Shown: positions 7,077 to 15,999, counted from the stretch's first letter. The stretch: DNA of 64,000 bases from Kribbella aluminosa (GCF_017876295.1 NZ_JAGINT010000002.1:372001-436000); one strand, 5' to 3'. Notes: generated by a model from the letters alone, not told the origin. A program made the numbers and translations.

Positions 7077-8225
7077 TCATTGCCTGGGACCTTTAGCCTG
7101 TCCGCTGCCAGGTCGGAACGGGATGTTCGCCTTGACCTGAACGGCTGCCGACGCCGCGGACGCCATCGACGGGCTGGACGGAGCCACGACCCCGCCGTAC
7201 GCCGCCGCGGCGGCTCCGTCCCGATCCGGCAGGCCCGTCACCTCGTTGTACACCGCCGACACGACCTGGGACGCCTTGTTCAGCGGGACTCCCCACGCGA
7301 GCTTGGTCTCCTCGCCGCGGCCGGTGTCCGTCGTCGTGATCGCATCCAGATCACCGCGGACCACCCGTCCGACGTTGCGCAGCGCCTCGCTGTTCGGCCG
7401 GTAGTACTCGTTGTGCCAGTGCACCGACACCGGGTCCTGGCCGTGCGGGTCGGCGGTCGCCATCCGGATCGCGTCCGGGAACGTCGCCGGGTCCGGCCCG
7501 TGCCACTCGGAGTACGCCACGTAGTCCCCGGGCGCACGTTCGGTGAACAGCCGGGTCGGCGGCTGGACGAAGTCGGCGGCCTCGTCGACGTACTTCTCGA
7601 TCCCCGGCGACCCCGTCATCACCAGCCGCGCCGGCCGGGCGCCGCCCTTCATCACCGCCTCGGCCGCCACGTCGGTGCCGTACGAGTGCGCGACGACCGT
7701 GACGTCGGCGTCCTCGTCCTTCAACTCGTCCAGCTCGTCCAGGCACTCCGCCAACCGCGGTCCACCGTCGATCGCCGCCTCCTTGCCGGCGGCCTCCAGC
7801 AGACCCTGCGGCGAGTCGTAGTCGAACCACACCACCGCGGCGGTGTCAGGCCCGGCCTCCTGCCGGATCAGCTCGCCACGGTCCGACTGTCCGCGGAAGG
7901 TGTCCAGGCTGTTCCCCATCCCGGGGACGACGACCGCGAGGTGCTTCGCGTGCCCGAGATCGCCGAGGACCTCGATCGCGCGGCCCTTGCCCTCCGGATC
8001 GACCTTCAGGAACTGCCGCGGCCGCTCGATCTCGACGACGTTGCCGTCGGAATCGACCGCGGTGTCCTTGACCGGGACGAGCAGCTCGTTGACGGTGTCC
8101 AGCCGCTTCCGCTGGTCGGCACTCGCCGTACCGGCGTCGACCGCCGCCTGCAGGCGGTCGCGAGCGGCGACGAGCAGCTCGTGATTCGCGCGGAACCGCT
8201 CGGCCAGCTGCTCGGACACCGCCAT
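7077..8225 (-). CDS. DUF1023 alpha/beta hydrolase
   Basis: 382 residues. An N-terminal helical region precedes an alpha/beta-hydrolase core with the oxyanion region VVVPGMGNSLDTF, the nucleophile elbow VAHSYGTD (Ser181) and a likely catalytic His in DPVSVHWHNEYY. This layout matches the actinobacterial DUF1023 family, whose substrates are unknown. There is no signal peptide. The N-terminal helices may be a WXG100-like coiled coil, as seen in some relatives, but that is a weak impression. Confidence 0.8.
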   Translation of the reverse strand: MAVSEQLAERFRANHELLVAARDRLQAAVDAGTASADQRKRLDTVNELLVPVKDTAVDSDGNVVEIERPRQFLKVDPEGKGRAIEVLGDLGHAKHLAVVVPGMGNSLDTFRGQSDRGELIRQEAGPDTAAVVWFDYDSPQGLLEAAGKEAAIDGGPRLAECLDELDELKDEDADVTVVAHSYGTDVAAEAVMKGGARPARLVMTGSPGIEKYVDEAADFVQPPTRLFTERAPGDYVAYSEWHGPDPATFPDAIRMATADPHGQDPVSVHWHNEYYRPNSEALRNVGRVVRGDLDAITTTDTGRGEETKLAWGVPLNKASQVVSAVYNEVTGLPDRDGAAAAAYGGVVAPSSPSMASAASAAVQVKANIPFRPGSGQAKGPRQ

Positions 8226-8365
8226 CGTGACTCCCCGTGACGACCGGCCCCTCTGGGCGCGGGGACCGGGTCACCGCAGTCTGGCAGCCGAAGGGTCCCG
8301 CTGACCAGTGACCACCCGCCGGATACCCCCGTGCACCGCGACGCCGTCGCACTTACCCTGAGGAG

Positions 8366-9007
8366 ATGCCGTCCGCTCATCATCTGATCGCGTTCGCGAT
8401 CACCGCGTTCATCATCATCGTCGTCCCGGGGCCGAGCGTGCTGTTCATCGTCGGACGGGCGCTCGCGGTCGGGCGCCGGGAAGCCGTCCTGACAATGGTC
8501 GGCAACACCCTCGGCGCGGCGGTGATGCTGGTACTGATCGCCGCCGGGCTCGGGACGTTGATCGCGGCGAGCGCGATCGCGCTGACCGCGGTGAAGCTCG
8601 GGGGCGCGGCGTACCTCATCTATCTCGGCGTCCACGCGTTCCGGAGCCGGAAGTCGCTGGCCGAGGCGCTCGCGACCAGCGTCAAGCCGAGCAGCGGGCG
8701 GAAGACCGTGCGGCAGGGGTTCCTCGTGGGGGTGACCAACGCCAAGACCGCGGTGTTCTTCGCGGCCGTGCTGCCACAGTTCGTCGACAAGGGCGCGAGC
8801 AGCCCGGCCTGGGCGCAGATCCTGATCCTCGGCGCGATCTTCGTCCTGATCGCGCTCTGCTCGGACAGCATCTGGGCGTTCGTGGCCGGGACGGCGCGGG
8901 AGTGGTTCGCCCGCTCCCCGCGCCGCCTCGAACTCGTCGGCGGCACCGGCGGCCTGATGATCATCGGCCTCGGCGCCAGCATCGCGGTGACCGGCACTAA
9001 GGACTAG
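8366..9007 (+). CDS. LysE/RhtB-family exporter
   Basis: 213 residues, about six membrane helices, with the family N-terminus FIIIVVPGPSVLFIVGRAL and the amphipathic GFLVGVTNAKTAVFFAAVLPQF. These proteins export amino acids or related metabolites from the cytoplasm. GAGGAG abuts the ATG directly, an unusually short spacing. The TAG stop is formed by the first bases of the palindromic element at 9004-9172, so the insertion defines the C-terminus. Confidence 0.88.
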   Translation: MPSAHHLIAFAITAFIIIVVPGPSVLFIVGRALAVGRREAVLTMVGNTLGAAVMLVLIAAGLGTLIAASAIALTAVKLGGAAYLIYLGVHAFRSRKSLAEALATSVKPSSGRKTVRQGFLVGVTNAKTAVFFAAVLPQFVDKGASSPAWAQILILGAIFVLIALCSDSIWAFVAGTAREWFARSPRRLELVGGTGGLMIIGLGASIAVTGTKD

Positions 9008-9172
9008 GTGGTGTCTGGCAATTCCGCGCCGTAGCGAGGAGGTGCTCGGTGCGGTAGCTCGGCGCGCGGGGGCGAAGGTCTCGATGCGGAGCATCGTGGC
9101 CTTTGCACCCGTGCGGCGAGGTGCCGTGCCGAGTGCCCCGCAGTAGGCGGGGAATTGCCAGACACCACCTAG
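9004..9172. mobile_element. 169-bp palindromic MITE-like element
   Basis: The ends are perfect 22-base inverted repeats starting CTAGGTGGTGTCTGGC (9004-9025 and 9151-9172). The two inner halves are also inverted copies, about 74% identical over the central 46 positions, and meet at CGATGC-GGA-GCATCG (9082-9096). The whole element can fold into one long hairpin. Eight of the twelve inner mismatches become G-U pairs in plus-strand RNA. It has no coding capacity. CTAG at both ends may be a target duplication. It supplies the stop codons of the convergent genes on either side. Confidence 0.75.
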
Positions 9173-10536
9173 GTACGACGTCCTGCCGGTACGCCGAGCA
9201 GGGCCAATGCTGCGGGCAGGCCGAAGGCGACCAGGTACGCCAGTACGGCGGAGTGCGGTTCCATTGCCGCGAACAACGATCCGCCGATCGCCAGGATTGT
9301 TGCTGTCGCCAACGAGTCGCTGAGCTGCGCCGCGGAGCTGTTGGCGCCCTGCTCGTCGCGCTCGGAATACTCCAGCACCAGCACCGACAGCGTCGGGAAC
9401 ACCGTACCCATGCCGAGCCCGGTCAGGCTCCAGCCGAGGATGCCGACCAGGATCGGCACCTGCGGACTGAGCGTCAGCGCCGCCGTGACGATCCCGAGCA
9501 CGATCGCCACCATCCCGGCCTGCAGGAACACCGCGTGCGAGAACGGCTGCTTCGGCCGCCCGCGGTACCAGGACGCCGCCGACCAGCTCAGCGCGCTGAT
9601 CGTCAGTACGAGACCCGCGAGCGCCGGCGACAGCCCGCGCTGCCGGGTCAGCATCAGCGGCAGGAACACCTCCGCGCCGAACCCGGCCGCGGCCACCAGC
9701 CCACGCAGCGCGATCACCGACGGCAGCCCGCGCCCGAAGCTGAACGTCCCGGACGGCAGCAGCCGCGGGCCGAACACGACGACACCGGCCAGACCGATCG
9801 CGAGCAGCACGATCTGCAGTACGCCGCGCTGCTGACCGCCGTAGTGCAGCAGCCCGACACCGACCGCCGCCGCGACCGCCCACAGCGCCCGCTTGTCCCA
9901 CAGCTTGCCCGGACGTACGTCGTACACGCTCCCCCGGGCCAGCCCCGGCCGCATCACCAGCACTGCCGGGACCGCGATCGCCGGAACCGCGAGGAACACG
10001 ATCCGCCAGTTGGTGTGCTCGACGATCAGGCCGGCGATCGTTGGTCCGACCAGCGACGGTACGACCCAGCCGGTCGCGAACGCGGCGAAGATCCGCGGGC
10101 GCAGGCCGGCCGGGTACAGCTGCCCCACGACGACGTACAGCGCGACCATCAACAGGCCGGAGCCGAACCCCTGGATGACCCGGCCGACGACCAGGACCTC
10201 CATCGACGGCGCCAGGCCCGCGATGATCAGCCCGGCCAGGAACCACGCCGTACCGTGCCAGAGCGGGCGCGTCGGGCCCTTCAGGTCACACCAGGTGCCG
10301 GAGACAACCATCGCGACGACGCCGGACGCGAGCGGTCCGCCGAACGCGAGCGCGTACAGGCTGAGCCCGTCGAGCGCCTGCGCCACGGTCGGCATCGCAG
10401 TCGCGACCGCCAGCGACTCGAACGCGGTCAGCGTGATCAGCGCAACCATCCCGACGGTCAGTGCGCGGTACTGCGGGGAGAGGACACCGCCGGTCTCGGT
10501 GGCCGGCTCGGAGACGGTGGTCATGCCGAGAACCAT
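9169..10536 (-). CDS. MFS transporter (drug/metabolite efflux type)
   Basis: 455 residues with 12-14 predicted membrane helices. The loop 2-3 signature region is weak, but GRVIQGFGSGLLMVALYVVVGQLYP and the segment from WVVPSLVGP to NWRIVFLAVP are typical of drug:H+ antiporters of the DHA2-like group. ATG at 10536 follows GAGGA by four bases; an internal ATG four codons in is possible. Its TAG stop lies inside the right end of the palindromic element. A 10-bp palindrome just upstream suggests specific regulation. Confidence 0.85.
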   Translation of the reverse strand: MVLGMTTVSEPATETGGVLSPQYRALTVGMVALITLTAFESLAVATAMPTVAQALDGLSLYALAFGGPLASGVVAMVVSGTWCDLKGPTRPLWHGTAWFLAGLIIAGLAPSMEVLVVGRVIQGFGSGLLMVALYVVVGQLYPAGLRPRIFAAFATGWVVPSLVGPTIAGLIVEHTNWRIVFLAVPAIAVPAVLVMRPGLARGSVYDVRPGKLWDKRALWAVAAAVGVGLLHYGGQQRGVLQIVLLAIGLAGVVVFGPRLLPSGTFSFGRGLPSVIALRGLVAAAGFGAEVFLPLMLTRQRGLSPALAGLVLTISALSWSAASWYRGRPKQPFSHAVFLQAGMVAIVLGIVTAALTLSPQVPILVGILGWSLTGLGMGTVFPTLSVLVLEYSERDEQGANSSAAQLSDSLATATILAIGGSLFAAMEPHSAVLAYLVAFGLPAALALLGVPAGRRT

Positions 10537-10544
10537 CGGTCCTC

Positions 10545-10554
10545 AAGTGCACTT
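10545..10554. promoter_or_regulatory. 10-bp palindrome upstream of MFS gene
   Basis: AAGTGCACTT is a perfect palindrome 8 bases upstream of the MFS start. On the minus strand TTGACT lies just before it, so it may overlap the promoter. The form resembles operators of HxlR- or MarR-type repressors, but no such gene is adjacent. Confidence 0.4.
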
Positions 10555-10562
10555 TAAGTCAA

Positions 10563-10928
10563 CTAGAGAAGGGCGGCGAGGACCAGCGCGACGATCGGCG
10601 GGATGGCCTGGGCTGCCGCGGCGCGGGCCATCCGGCGGTCGGAGGCGATCAGTACGAGGCCGGCGCCGGCCATGCAGGCACACGCGAAGAGCGCGATCGC
10701 GTGGCCCTTGTTGCCGCCCCAGATCAGGCCGCCGAGCGCACCGAGCGCCAGGAACAGGTTGTAGAACCCCTGGTTGAACGCCCACGGGCGCGCGGTCTCG
10801 ACCTCGTTCTCCTTCACCAGGAACCGGCCGTACGTACTCGGCTTACGGAACAGCAGGCTCTCCATGGCGAACACGACCACATGGAACAGCCCCGCGACGA
10901 CGACGAAGATCTGTGCGACCACGTTCAT
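10563..10928 (-). CDS. DUF1304 membrane protein
   Basis: 121 residues with four membrane helices. The N-terminal VVAGLFHVVVFAMESLLF and AFNQGFYNLFLALGAL are the DUF1304 signature (conserved His, Glu, Asn-Gln-Gly). It is an inner-membrane protein of unknown function. It ends 27 bases before the MFS start and may share that transcript. Confidence 0.85.
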   Translation of the reverse strand: MNVVAQIFVVVAGLFHVVVFAMESLLFRKPSTYGRFLVKENEVETARPWAFNQGFYNLFLALGALGGLIWGGNKGHAIALFACACMAGAGLVLIASDRRMARAAAAQAIPPIVALVLAALL

Positions 10929-10943
10929 GCGGGGAACGTACCG

Positions 10944-11864
10944 CTACGCGCGCCAATCCGTGGCGAAGGCACGCGCTGGGTTGTCCCGGAACACGGCGTC
11001 GGCGACGTCCGCACCGAAGTACTGCGTGATCCGCGGGCGGAGGTGGGTGAGCAGGTACGGCATGCCGGGGCCTTCACCGGTGGCGGCGCGGGCACGGGCC
11101 GCGGTGGTGTCCCCGCCGAGCAGCAGGCGGTCGGCGTACCCGGCGTCGATCAACGCGCCGAGGCAGTCCATCAACCGCGGGTCGGTCGCGTTGTTGGCCC
11201 GCGACGGGCCGTCGAACGCGAGCCACGCGCCGCGACGCGCCAGGTCGAGGTGCACGCGGTGGTCCGGGAAGCGGTTGAGGTGCCCGAGGATGACGGCGGC
11301 GGGGTGGACGTCGAGTTCGTCGACGAGCAGGTCGAGTACGGCGTCGGCGGCGGAGCCGAGCTCGTGGTGGACGGCGATCGGGGCGTTGGTCGCGTGGTGG
11401 GCTTCGGCGGCGGCACGCATGACGTGGTCGGCGTGGGCGTCGAGTACGTGGAACCCGCCGGCGACCTTGATGAGGCCGGCGCGGATCTGGGTGTCGGCGA
11501 TCCCGGTCGTCAGCTCCCGGACGAAGATCTCGGCAAGCTGGTCCTGCACCTTGTCGACGTACCCGTCCGGGTAGTGCTCGCGCCGGTGCAGGCCGGTCGC
11601 GGCGACAATCGCCACACCGGTCCTGCTGGAGATCCCGGGCAGGAGGTCAGCCCGCCGGTTCAACCCGTGCGGCGTCCACTGCACGATCGCCTGCCCGCCG
11701 GCATCCGCAAACGCCCGCACCTCGGCAGCCGCCGCCTCCCCGTCGTCAAGCACCTGCTCCGCGGGCAGTACAGCTGACCGAAAGAACAGGTGATCGTGCG
11801 AGTCGGTAACACCCAGCGCCCCCGGCACCAGATCATTCAAAACCGTACGAACCCGCATCATCAC
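10944..11864 (-). CDS. phosphotriesterase-family amidohydrolase
   Basis: About 306 residues. The binuclear metal site of the family is complete: HDH (SHDHLFF, His23/His25), the bridging Lys in GLIKVAG, His in IAVHHELG and LGHLNRF, and the final Asp in LLLGGDTT. Members hydrolyse lactones or phosphotriesters; most natural ones are lactonases. The start is one of three consecutive codons (GTG ATG ATG) after GGAGAGG. It is 15 bases upstream of the DUF1304 gene on the same strand, so the two and perhaps the MFS gene form an operon. Confidence 0.82.
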   Translation of the reverse strand: MMMRVRTVLNDLVPGALGVTDSHDHLFFRSAVLPAEQVLDDGEAAAAEVRAFADAGGQAIVQWTPHGLNRRADLLPGISSRTGVAIVAATGLHRREHYPDGYVDKVQDQLAEIFVRELTTGIADTQIRAGLIKVAGGFHVLDAHADHVMRAAAEAHHATNAPIAVHHELGSAADAVLDLLVDELDVHPAAVILGHLNRFPDHRVHLDLARRGAWLAFDGPSRANNATDPRLMDCLGALIDAGYADRLLLGGDTTAARARAATGEGPGMPYLLTHLRPRITQYFGADVADAVFRDNPARAFATDWRA

Positions 11865-12098
11865 CCTCTCCGTCAGCCCAAACCTAACCCGCCCCAGACC
11901 ACCGCCCGTCGGCCGGCTGGCCGCCGCCGCCGCCGCCGCAAGGAACGTTCGGGTGGCAACAGGCCCGCTCGGGCGTCAGCGGGCTGAATGTGTCAGGGGT
12001 TGACCCCTGAGTTGGTGGGTTGCACGCCTTCATGCCACGTGCCTACCCACCGGCTCAGGGGTCACCCCTGAGCCGGTGGGACGGCGGCGTCGGCCGGG
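11865..12098. repeat. intergenic region with duplicated palindrome
   Basis: No gene seen. Two related palindromes lie in tandem: TCAGGGGT-TG-ACCCCTGA at 11993-12010 followed by GTTGGTGGG, and a larger perfect one at 12046-12080 that also ends in GGTGGG. The shared right half suggests duplication and partial decay of the first copy. A (GCC)n run lies at about 11924-11940, in the leader of the phosphotriesterase-family gene. Confidence 0.6.
12046..12080 (-). terminator. strong hairpin downstream of the helicase gene
   Basis: CCCACCGGCTCAGGGGT and its exact complement form a perfect 17-bp stem with a single-base centre (12063), 18 bases past the helicase stop. This is almost certainly a transcription barrier for the minus-strand helicase mRNA, although it has no T-tract. 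Confidence 0.7.
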
Positions 12099-13772
12099 TT
12101 AGGCGGCCTGCTGGCCGGTCGCGCGGCGGCGTCGGTTGCCTCGGCGGCGGTTGGGGCGTCCGGGGCCGGCGGTTTCAGGGCGGCCGTTGTCGGCTGGGCC
12201 GGTGGTTGGGCGGCCGGTCTCGGCTCGGGGTGCTCCGGCGCGGGCGGCTCCACCGTTGGCTGCGGAGCGGTTGGCGCCGGAGCGGGACGTGCCGGCGCTG
12301 TTGGCACCGCCGCGGTTGGCGCCACTCCGGTTGGCGCCGGAGCGCCTGGACGACGAGCGGCCGGTGGAGGGCTGGTTGGTGGGGGTTTCCTTGAGGGAGG
12401 GGGTGACGTACGTGCGGTCGCCCGGAGCCAGTTCCGTGAGGAGGGGGTGGCCTGGGTCGAGTTTTGTGGTGGTTGGGGTGATGCCGGCCTTGCGGGTCAG
12501 GTCGCGGACGTCGCGGACCTGGTCGTCGGTCATCAGCGTGACGACGGTGCCCTCGGCGCCGGCCCGCGCCGTACGCCCGGAGCGGTGCAGGTAGGCCTTG
12601 TGTTCGACCGGCGGGTCGGCGTGGATGACCAGTGTGACGCCGTCGACGTGGATCCCGCGAGCCGCGATATCCGTCGCGACCAGCGTCCGCGCCGTACCGT
12701 CCGAGAACGCCTCCAGGTTCCGCGTCCGGGCGCCCTGCGACAGGTTCCCGTGCAGCTCGACCGCGGGCACGCCCTGGGCGATCAGCTTCTTCGTCAGCGC
12801 CTTCGCGCCGTACTTCGTCCTGGTGAACACGAGCGAACGACCGGGCGCGGCCGTCAGATCGACCAGCACCGGCAGCCGCGAGTCCGGCCGCACGTGCAAC
12901 ACGTGGTGCGTCATCTTCGCGACCGGCGATCGCGCCGAGTCGACGCTGTGCGTGACCGGATCGGTCATGAAACGCCGGACCAGAACGTCGACCCCGGCAT
13001 CCAGCGTCGCCGAGAACAGCAACCGCTGAGCGGTGGCCGGAGTCAGGTCGAGGATCCGCCGTACGGCGGGCAGGAAGCCGAGGTCCGCCATGTGGTCGGC
13101 CTCGTCGAGCACGGTGATCTCCACTGCGCCGAGCTTCGCGTGCCCGGCTTGGACGTGGTCCTCCAGCCGGCCCGGGCAGGCGACGACGATGTCGGCGCCC
13201 TTCCGCAGGCCGGTGATCTGCGGGCCGTGGCCGACGCCGCCGAAGATCGTCATCGAGCGCAGCCCGAGCTTGTCGGCGAGCGGCGTGATCGACGCCTGGA
13301 TCTGGGTCGCGAGCTCACGGGTCGGCGCGAGGACCAGCGCGCGCGGCTGGTTCGGCCGGCGCTTGGTGCCGCTCGCGGCGAGCCTGGCCAGCACCGGCAG
13401 CACGAACGCGTACGTCTTGCCGGATCCGGTCCGGCCGCGGCCGAGAACATCCTTGCCGGCCAGCGAATCCGGCAGCGTCGCCGCCTGGATCGGGAACGGC
13501 GTGCTGACACCGGCCGTCGCCAGCGCGGCGACCAGCGACTCGGGTACGCCGAGCTCCGCGAACGTACGGTTGTCAACGGCAACCGTCTCGACGACGTCGT
13601 CGCCGAGCGTCCCGAGATCGTTGCTTTCAGCAACCTCGGGGCCGGCCGTGGCGGACTGCCGGGAGCGGCGCCGACGGCGCGGTCGCGGGTCACCCGCCGC
13701 GGCGGCGGGCTTGCGGTTCTGGGGGGTGGATTGGTTGTGCGTGGTGGTAGACGTGGGGCGGCGGGCCGCCAT
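12099..13772 (-). CDS. DEAD-box ATP-dependent RNA helicase
   Basis: 557 residues from the ATG at 13772, chosen for GGAG seven bases upstream; the frame is open further but without a ribosome site. Order: basic disordered N-terminus, Q-motif region PFPIQAATL, Walker A GRGRTGSGKT (about 111-120), PTRELATQ, DEADHMADLGF, SATL, then the second RecA domain ending HRSGRTARAG. The C-terminus is low-complexity, with repeats of the SGANR type and a basic end, as in RhlE/CsdA-like cold-shock helicases that unwind rRNA and mRNA. The 206-base region to the divergent DUF664 gene may contain a long leader. Confidence 0.92.
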   Translation of the reverse strand: MAARRPTSTTTHNQSTPQNRKPAAAAGDPRPRRRRRSRQSATAGPEVAESNDLGTLGDDVVETVAVDNRTFAELGVPESLVAALATAGVSTPFPIQAATLPDSLAGKDVLGRGRTGSGKTYAFVLPVLARLAASGTKRRPNQPRALVLAPTRELATQIQASITPLADKLGLRSMTIFGGVGHGPQITGLRKGADIVVACPGRLEDHVQAGHAKLGAVEITVLDEADHMADLGFLPAVRRILDLTPATAQRLLFSATLDAGVDVLVRRFMTDPVTHSVDSARSPVAKMTHHVLHVRPDSRLPVLVDLTAAPGRSLVFTRTKYGAKALTKKLIAQGVPAVELHGNLSQGARTRNLEAFSDGTARTLVATDIAARGIHVDGVTLVIHADPPVEHKAYLHRSGRTARAGAEGTVVTLMTDDQVRDVRDLTRKAGITPTTTKLDPGHPLLTELAPGDRTYVTPSLKETPTNQPSTGRSSSRRSGANRSGANRGGANSAGTSRSGANRSAANGGAARAGAPRAETGRPTTGPADNGRPETAGPGRPNRRRGNRRRRATGQQAA

Positions 13773-13978
13773 AGAAGTACTCCAAAAGTTCGGGGGTCGT
13801 CCTGCCCGGCGCGGCCGGTTGGGCCGCGGCGCGTGGTGGTCGACTGCTGGCGCAGGGTAATTGCGCTCACCGGCCCGAGGCAGAACTGGGCGGGCCGTCA
13901 CAGACAGTCTACGGCACCGATGGGTGTGGCTGGTCGAATTGTCCCCAGGATGCTCGTCACACGGGTTACCTTCTGCTG

Positions 13979-14485
13979 GTGACCGAGTTCCGGGTGGATC
14001 CGCCCACCGCTGCCGACGAGCGAACGCTCCTGCAGGGTTTCCTCGACTACCACCGCGGCACCCTCCGGTGGAAGGTCTCCGGCCTGAGCGGCGACCAGCT
14101 GGTACGCCGTACGGCCGACCCGTCGAGCATGTCGCTGATCGGACTGGTCCGGCATCTCGGCGAGGTCGAGCAGTACTGGTTCCACCGCGCGCTCGCCGGC
14201 CACGACTCGCCTCCGAAGTACTGGACCGCCGAGCACCCCGACGGCGACTTCGACCTGGTGACGCCCGAGCAGGCCGAGCGGGACCTCGCCGACTACCGCG
14301 CCATCGTCCGCCGCTCCGACGAACTCGCCGCGAACTACTCCCTCGACGACACCTTCCACCGCCCCGGCCACGACGAGCCGTACTCCGTCCGCTACCTCTA
14401 CATCCACCTGATCGAGGAGTACTCCCGCCACAACGGCCACGCCGACCTCCTCCGCGAACGCCTCGACGGCGAGACGGGCGAGTAG
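13979..14485 (+). CDS. DinB-superfamily DUF664 protein
   Basis: 168 residues, mostly helical. Putative metal-binding His are seen in LIGLVRHLGEVEQYWFHRALAG and in HLIEEYSRHNGHADLLRE, the actinobacterial DUF664 pattern. This fold includes mycothiol-dependent enzymes such as maleylpyruvate isomerase, so a thiol-transfer role is possible but unproven. GTG start. Confidence 0.82.
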   Translation: MTEFRVDPPTAADERTLLQGFLDYHRGTLRWKVSGLSGDQLVRRTADPSSMSLIGLVRHLGEVEQYWFHRALAGHDSPPKYWTAEHPDGDFDLVTPEQAERDLADYRAIVRRSDELAANYSLDDTFHRPGHDEPYSVRYLYIHLIEEYSRHNGHADLLRERLDGETGE

Positions 14486-14489
14486 TGCG

Positions 14490-15158
14490 CTACGGCTTGA
14501 TCGAGTGGATCAGGCTGACGACGTCCTTGGTGACGCCGCGGACGCCGGGGATGCGGGTCAGGCGGAGCAGCCGATCCAGCAGCGGTACGGCGCGGTCGAT
14601 CAGCGTGCGGGTACGCCGTACGTCCTCGGACTGGTCGTGCACCCAGAACAGCACGATCCCCATCTGGAAGAGCCACAGCAGCTCGGGCAGCTCGGACCTC
14701 AGGTCGGGCGGGAGCTTCAGGTCCGAGCCGTCCACGACCCGACGGAAGATCTCCACGCTCGCGTCCCGCGCCGGACGTGACTCCTCGCTGAACGGCGACA
14801 GCGGGCTCCGCGGATCGGCCGCCGTCTTGAAGAACGTGCCGGCGAACTCGTGGTACGGCGCGGCCACCTCCAGCCAGGCCCGCAGTACGCCGGTCATCCG
14901 CGGTACGAACGCCTGCTCCGTTGCGAGCACCGGCTCGACGGCGGCGCGGTGCTGGTCCTGGAGCAGGTCGTAGTACGCCTGCATCAGGTGGTCCTTGGAA
15001 CCGTAGTAGTAGTACGCGTTCCCGACCGAAACGCCCGCCTCGTTGGCGATCGCGCGCATCGTCGTCTTCCCGTACCCCTGGTCCCGGAACAACCGCAACG
15101 CCGTCGTCAGGATCAGCTCACGCGTCTGCTCGCCCTTCGCGGTCGCACCGTCCGTCAC
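14490..15158 (-). CDS. TetR-family regulator
   Basis: About 222 residues. The N-terminal helix-turn-helix ALRLFRDQGYGKTTMRAIANEAGVSVGNAYYYYGSKDHL is followed by a helical ligand domain. The start is uncertain: GTG at 15158 is 17 bases from GGGAGG, GTG at 15176 touches it, and only a CTG at 15167 has ideal spacing. It is the last gene of a three-gene operon whose promoter carries two TTGAAC-N2-GTTCAA sites, probably its own operators. Confidence 0.88.
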   Translation of the reverse strand: MTDGATAKGEQTRELILTTALRLFRDQGYGKTTMRAIANEAGVSVGNAYYYYGSKDHLMQAYYDLLQDQHRAAVEPVLATEQAFVPRMTGVLRAWLEVAAPYHEFAGTFFKTAADPRSPLSPFSEESRPARDASVEIFRRVVDGSDLKLPPDLRSELPELLWLFQMGIVLFWVHDQSEDVRRTRTLIDRAVPLLDRLLRLTRIPGVRGVTKDVVSLIHSIKP

Positions 15159-15540
15159 ACCCGTCAGCGTAATCACCTCCCGTCAACTGCCGCAGCCCAG
15201 CCGCTGCCTGCACCATCGCCCGCGCCACCGGCCGCATCGCCGGACTCGCGAGCAGTACCGCGGTATGCCTGTGCTCCCCCGTTGCCCACAGGCATACGAT
15301 CCACGCGCGGTCGCCGACGTACACCGACCCGTCGTCCGCGATCACCGTGATGTCGCGCAAGGTCGCCGCGTGGTTGAGCGCGGGGTAGCGCGCCCGCGCG
15401 TTCGCCGACCCTGCCGCGACGAACCGCAGGCGCACCACCCCGCCGTACCCGTCCGACGCCGGTTTCTGCCCGGCCAGCCAGTTCTTGAACCGGCGGCAGA
15501 GCGGACATCCGGCGTCGTACAGCACTGTCAGTTCACGCAC
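15118..15540 (-). CDS. DCC-family thiol-disulfide oxidoreductase-like protein (DUF393)
   Basis: 140 residues beginning VRELTVLYDAGCPLCRRFKNWL. The DxxCPxC motif near residue 9-15 defines the DUF393/DCC family of thioredoxin-fold proteins. GTG start, 12 bases after the upstream membrane-protein gene. The last 20 or so codons overlap the start of the TetR gene in another frame, which suggests translational coupling. Confidence 0.78.
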   Translation of the reverse strand: MRELTVLYDAGCPLCRRFKNWLAGQKPASDGYGGVVRLRFVAAGSANARARYPALNHAATLRDITVIADDGSVYVGDRAWIVCLWATGEHRHTAVLLASPAMRPVARAMVQAAAGLRQLTGGDYADGCDGRCDREGRADA

Positions 15541-15552
15541 GGCCGGCGGCCT

Positions 15553-15987
15553 TCAGTACCCGTACCGCGCGGCGTGCTCGGTCATCGTCACCGGTGCGAC
15601 GGTGTCGTTCGGCGGCACCGGCGGGCGGGTCATCGTGTCGAGCCTGCTGCGGTTGCGGATCTTGTTGAAGATCCACACGTTCGTCAGGTGCACCACGCCG
15701 AGCACCAGCATCACGATCCCGAGCTTCACGCTGAGCTGCTCGAAGATCCCGCTGGCGTTCGCTACCGGCGTACCGCTGCGCAGGAACAGCGTCACGAACC
15801 CGAGGTTGAGCAGGTAGAACCCGACCACCAGCAGCCGGTTCACCGCGTCCGCGATGTCCTCGTTCCCGTCGAACACGTCGACCAGGAAGATCCGCCCGTA
15901 CCGGCTCAGCGTCCGGGCCACCCAGATCGTCAACGGCACCGCGATCAGCAGGTAGAGCAGGTACGTCGTGACTGTCAGATCCATCAT
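15553..15987 (-). CDS. three-helix membrane protein of unknown function
   Basis: 144 residues with membrane segments at about 6-23, 50-70 and 86-105, and a hydrophilic C-terminus containing RLDTMTRPPVPPND. Two adjacent ATG codons follow GGGG. It is first in the operon with the DCC and TetR genes, under the twin palindromes at 16000-16058, so it is probably a target of that TetR. I do not recognise the family. Confidence 0.7.
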   Translation of the reverse strand: MMDLTVTTYLLYLLIAVPLTIWVARTLSRYGRIFLVDVFDGNEDIADAVNRLLVVGFYLLNLGFVTLFLRSGTPVANASGIFEQLSVKLGIVMLVLGVVHLTNVWIFNKIRNRSRLDTMTRPPVPPNDTVAPVTMTEHAARYGY

Positions 15988-15999
15988 CCACCCCACTTC

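Noticed and set aside
11924..11940. GCC trinucleotide repeat as a contingency locus
   Set aside because: It lies in a leader, not a coding start. Such short GCC runs are common by chance in DNA this GC-rich.
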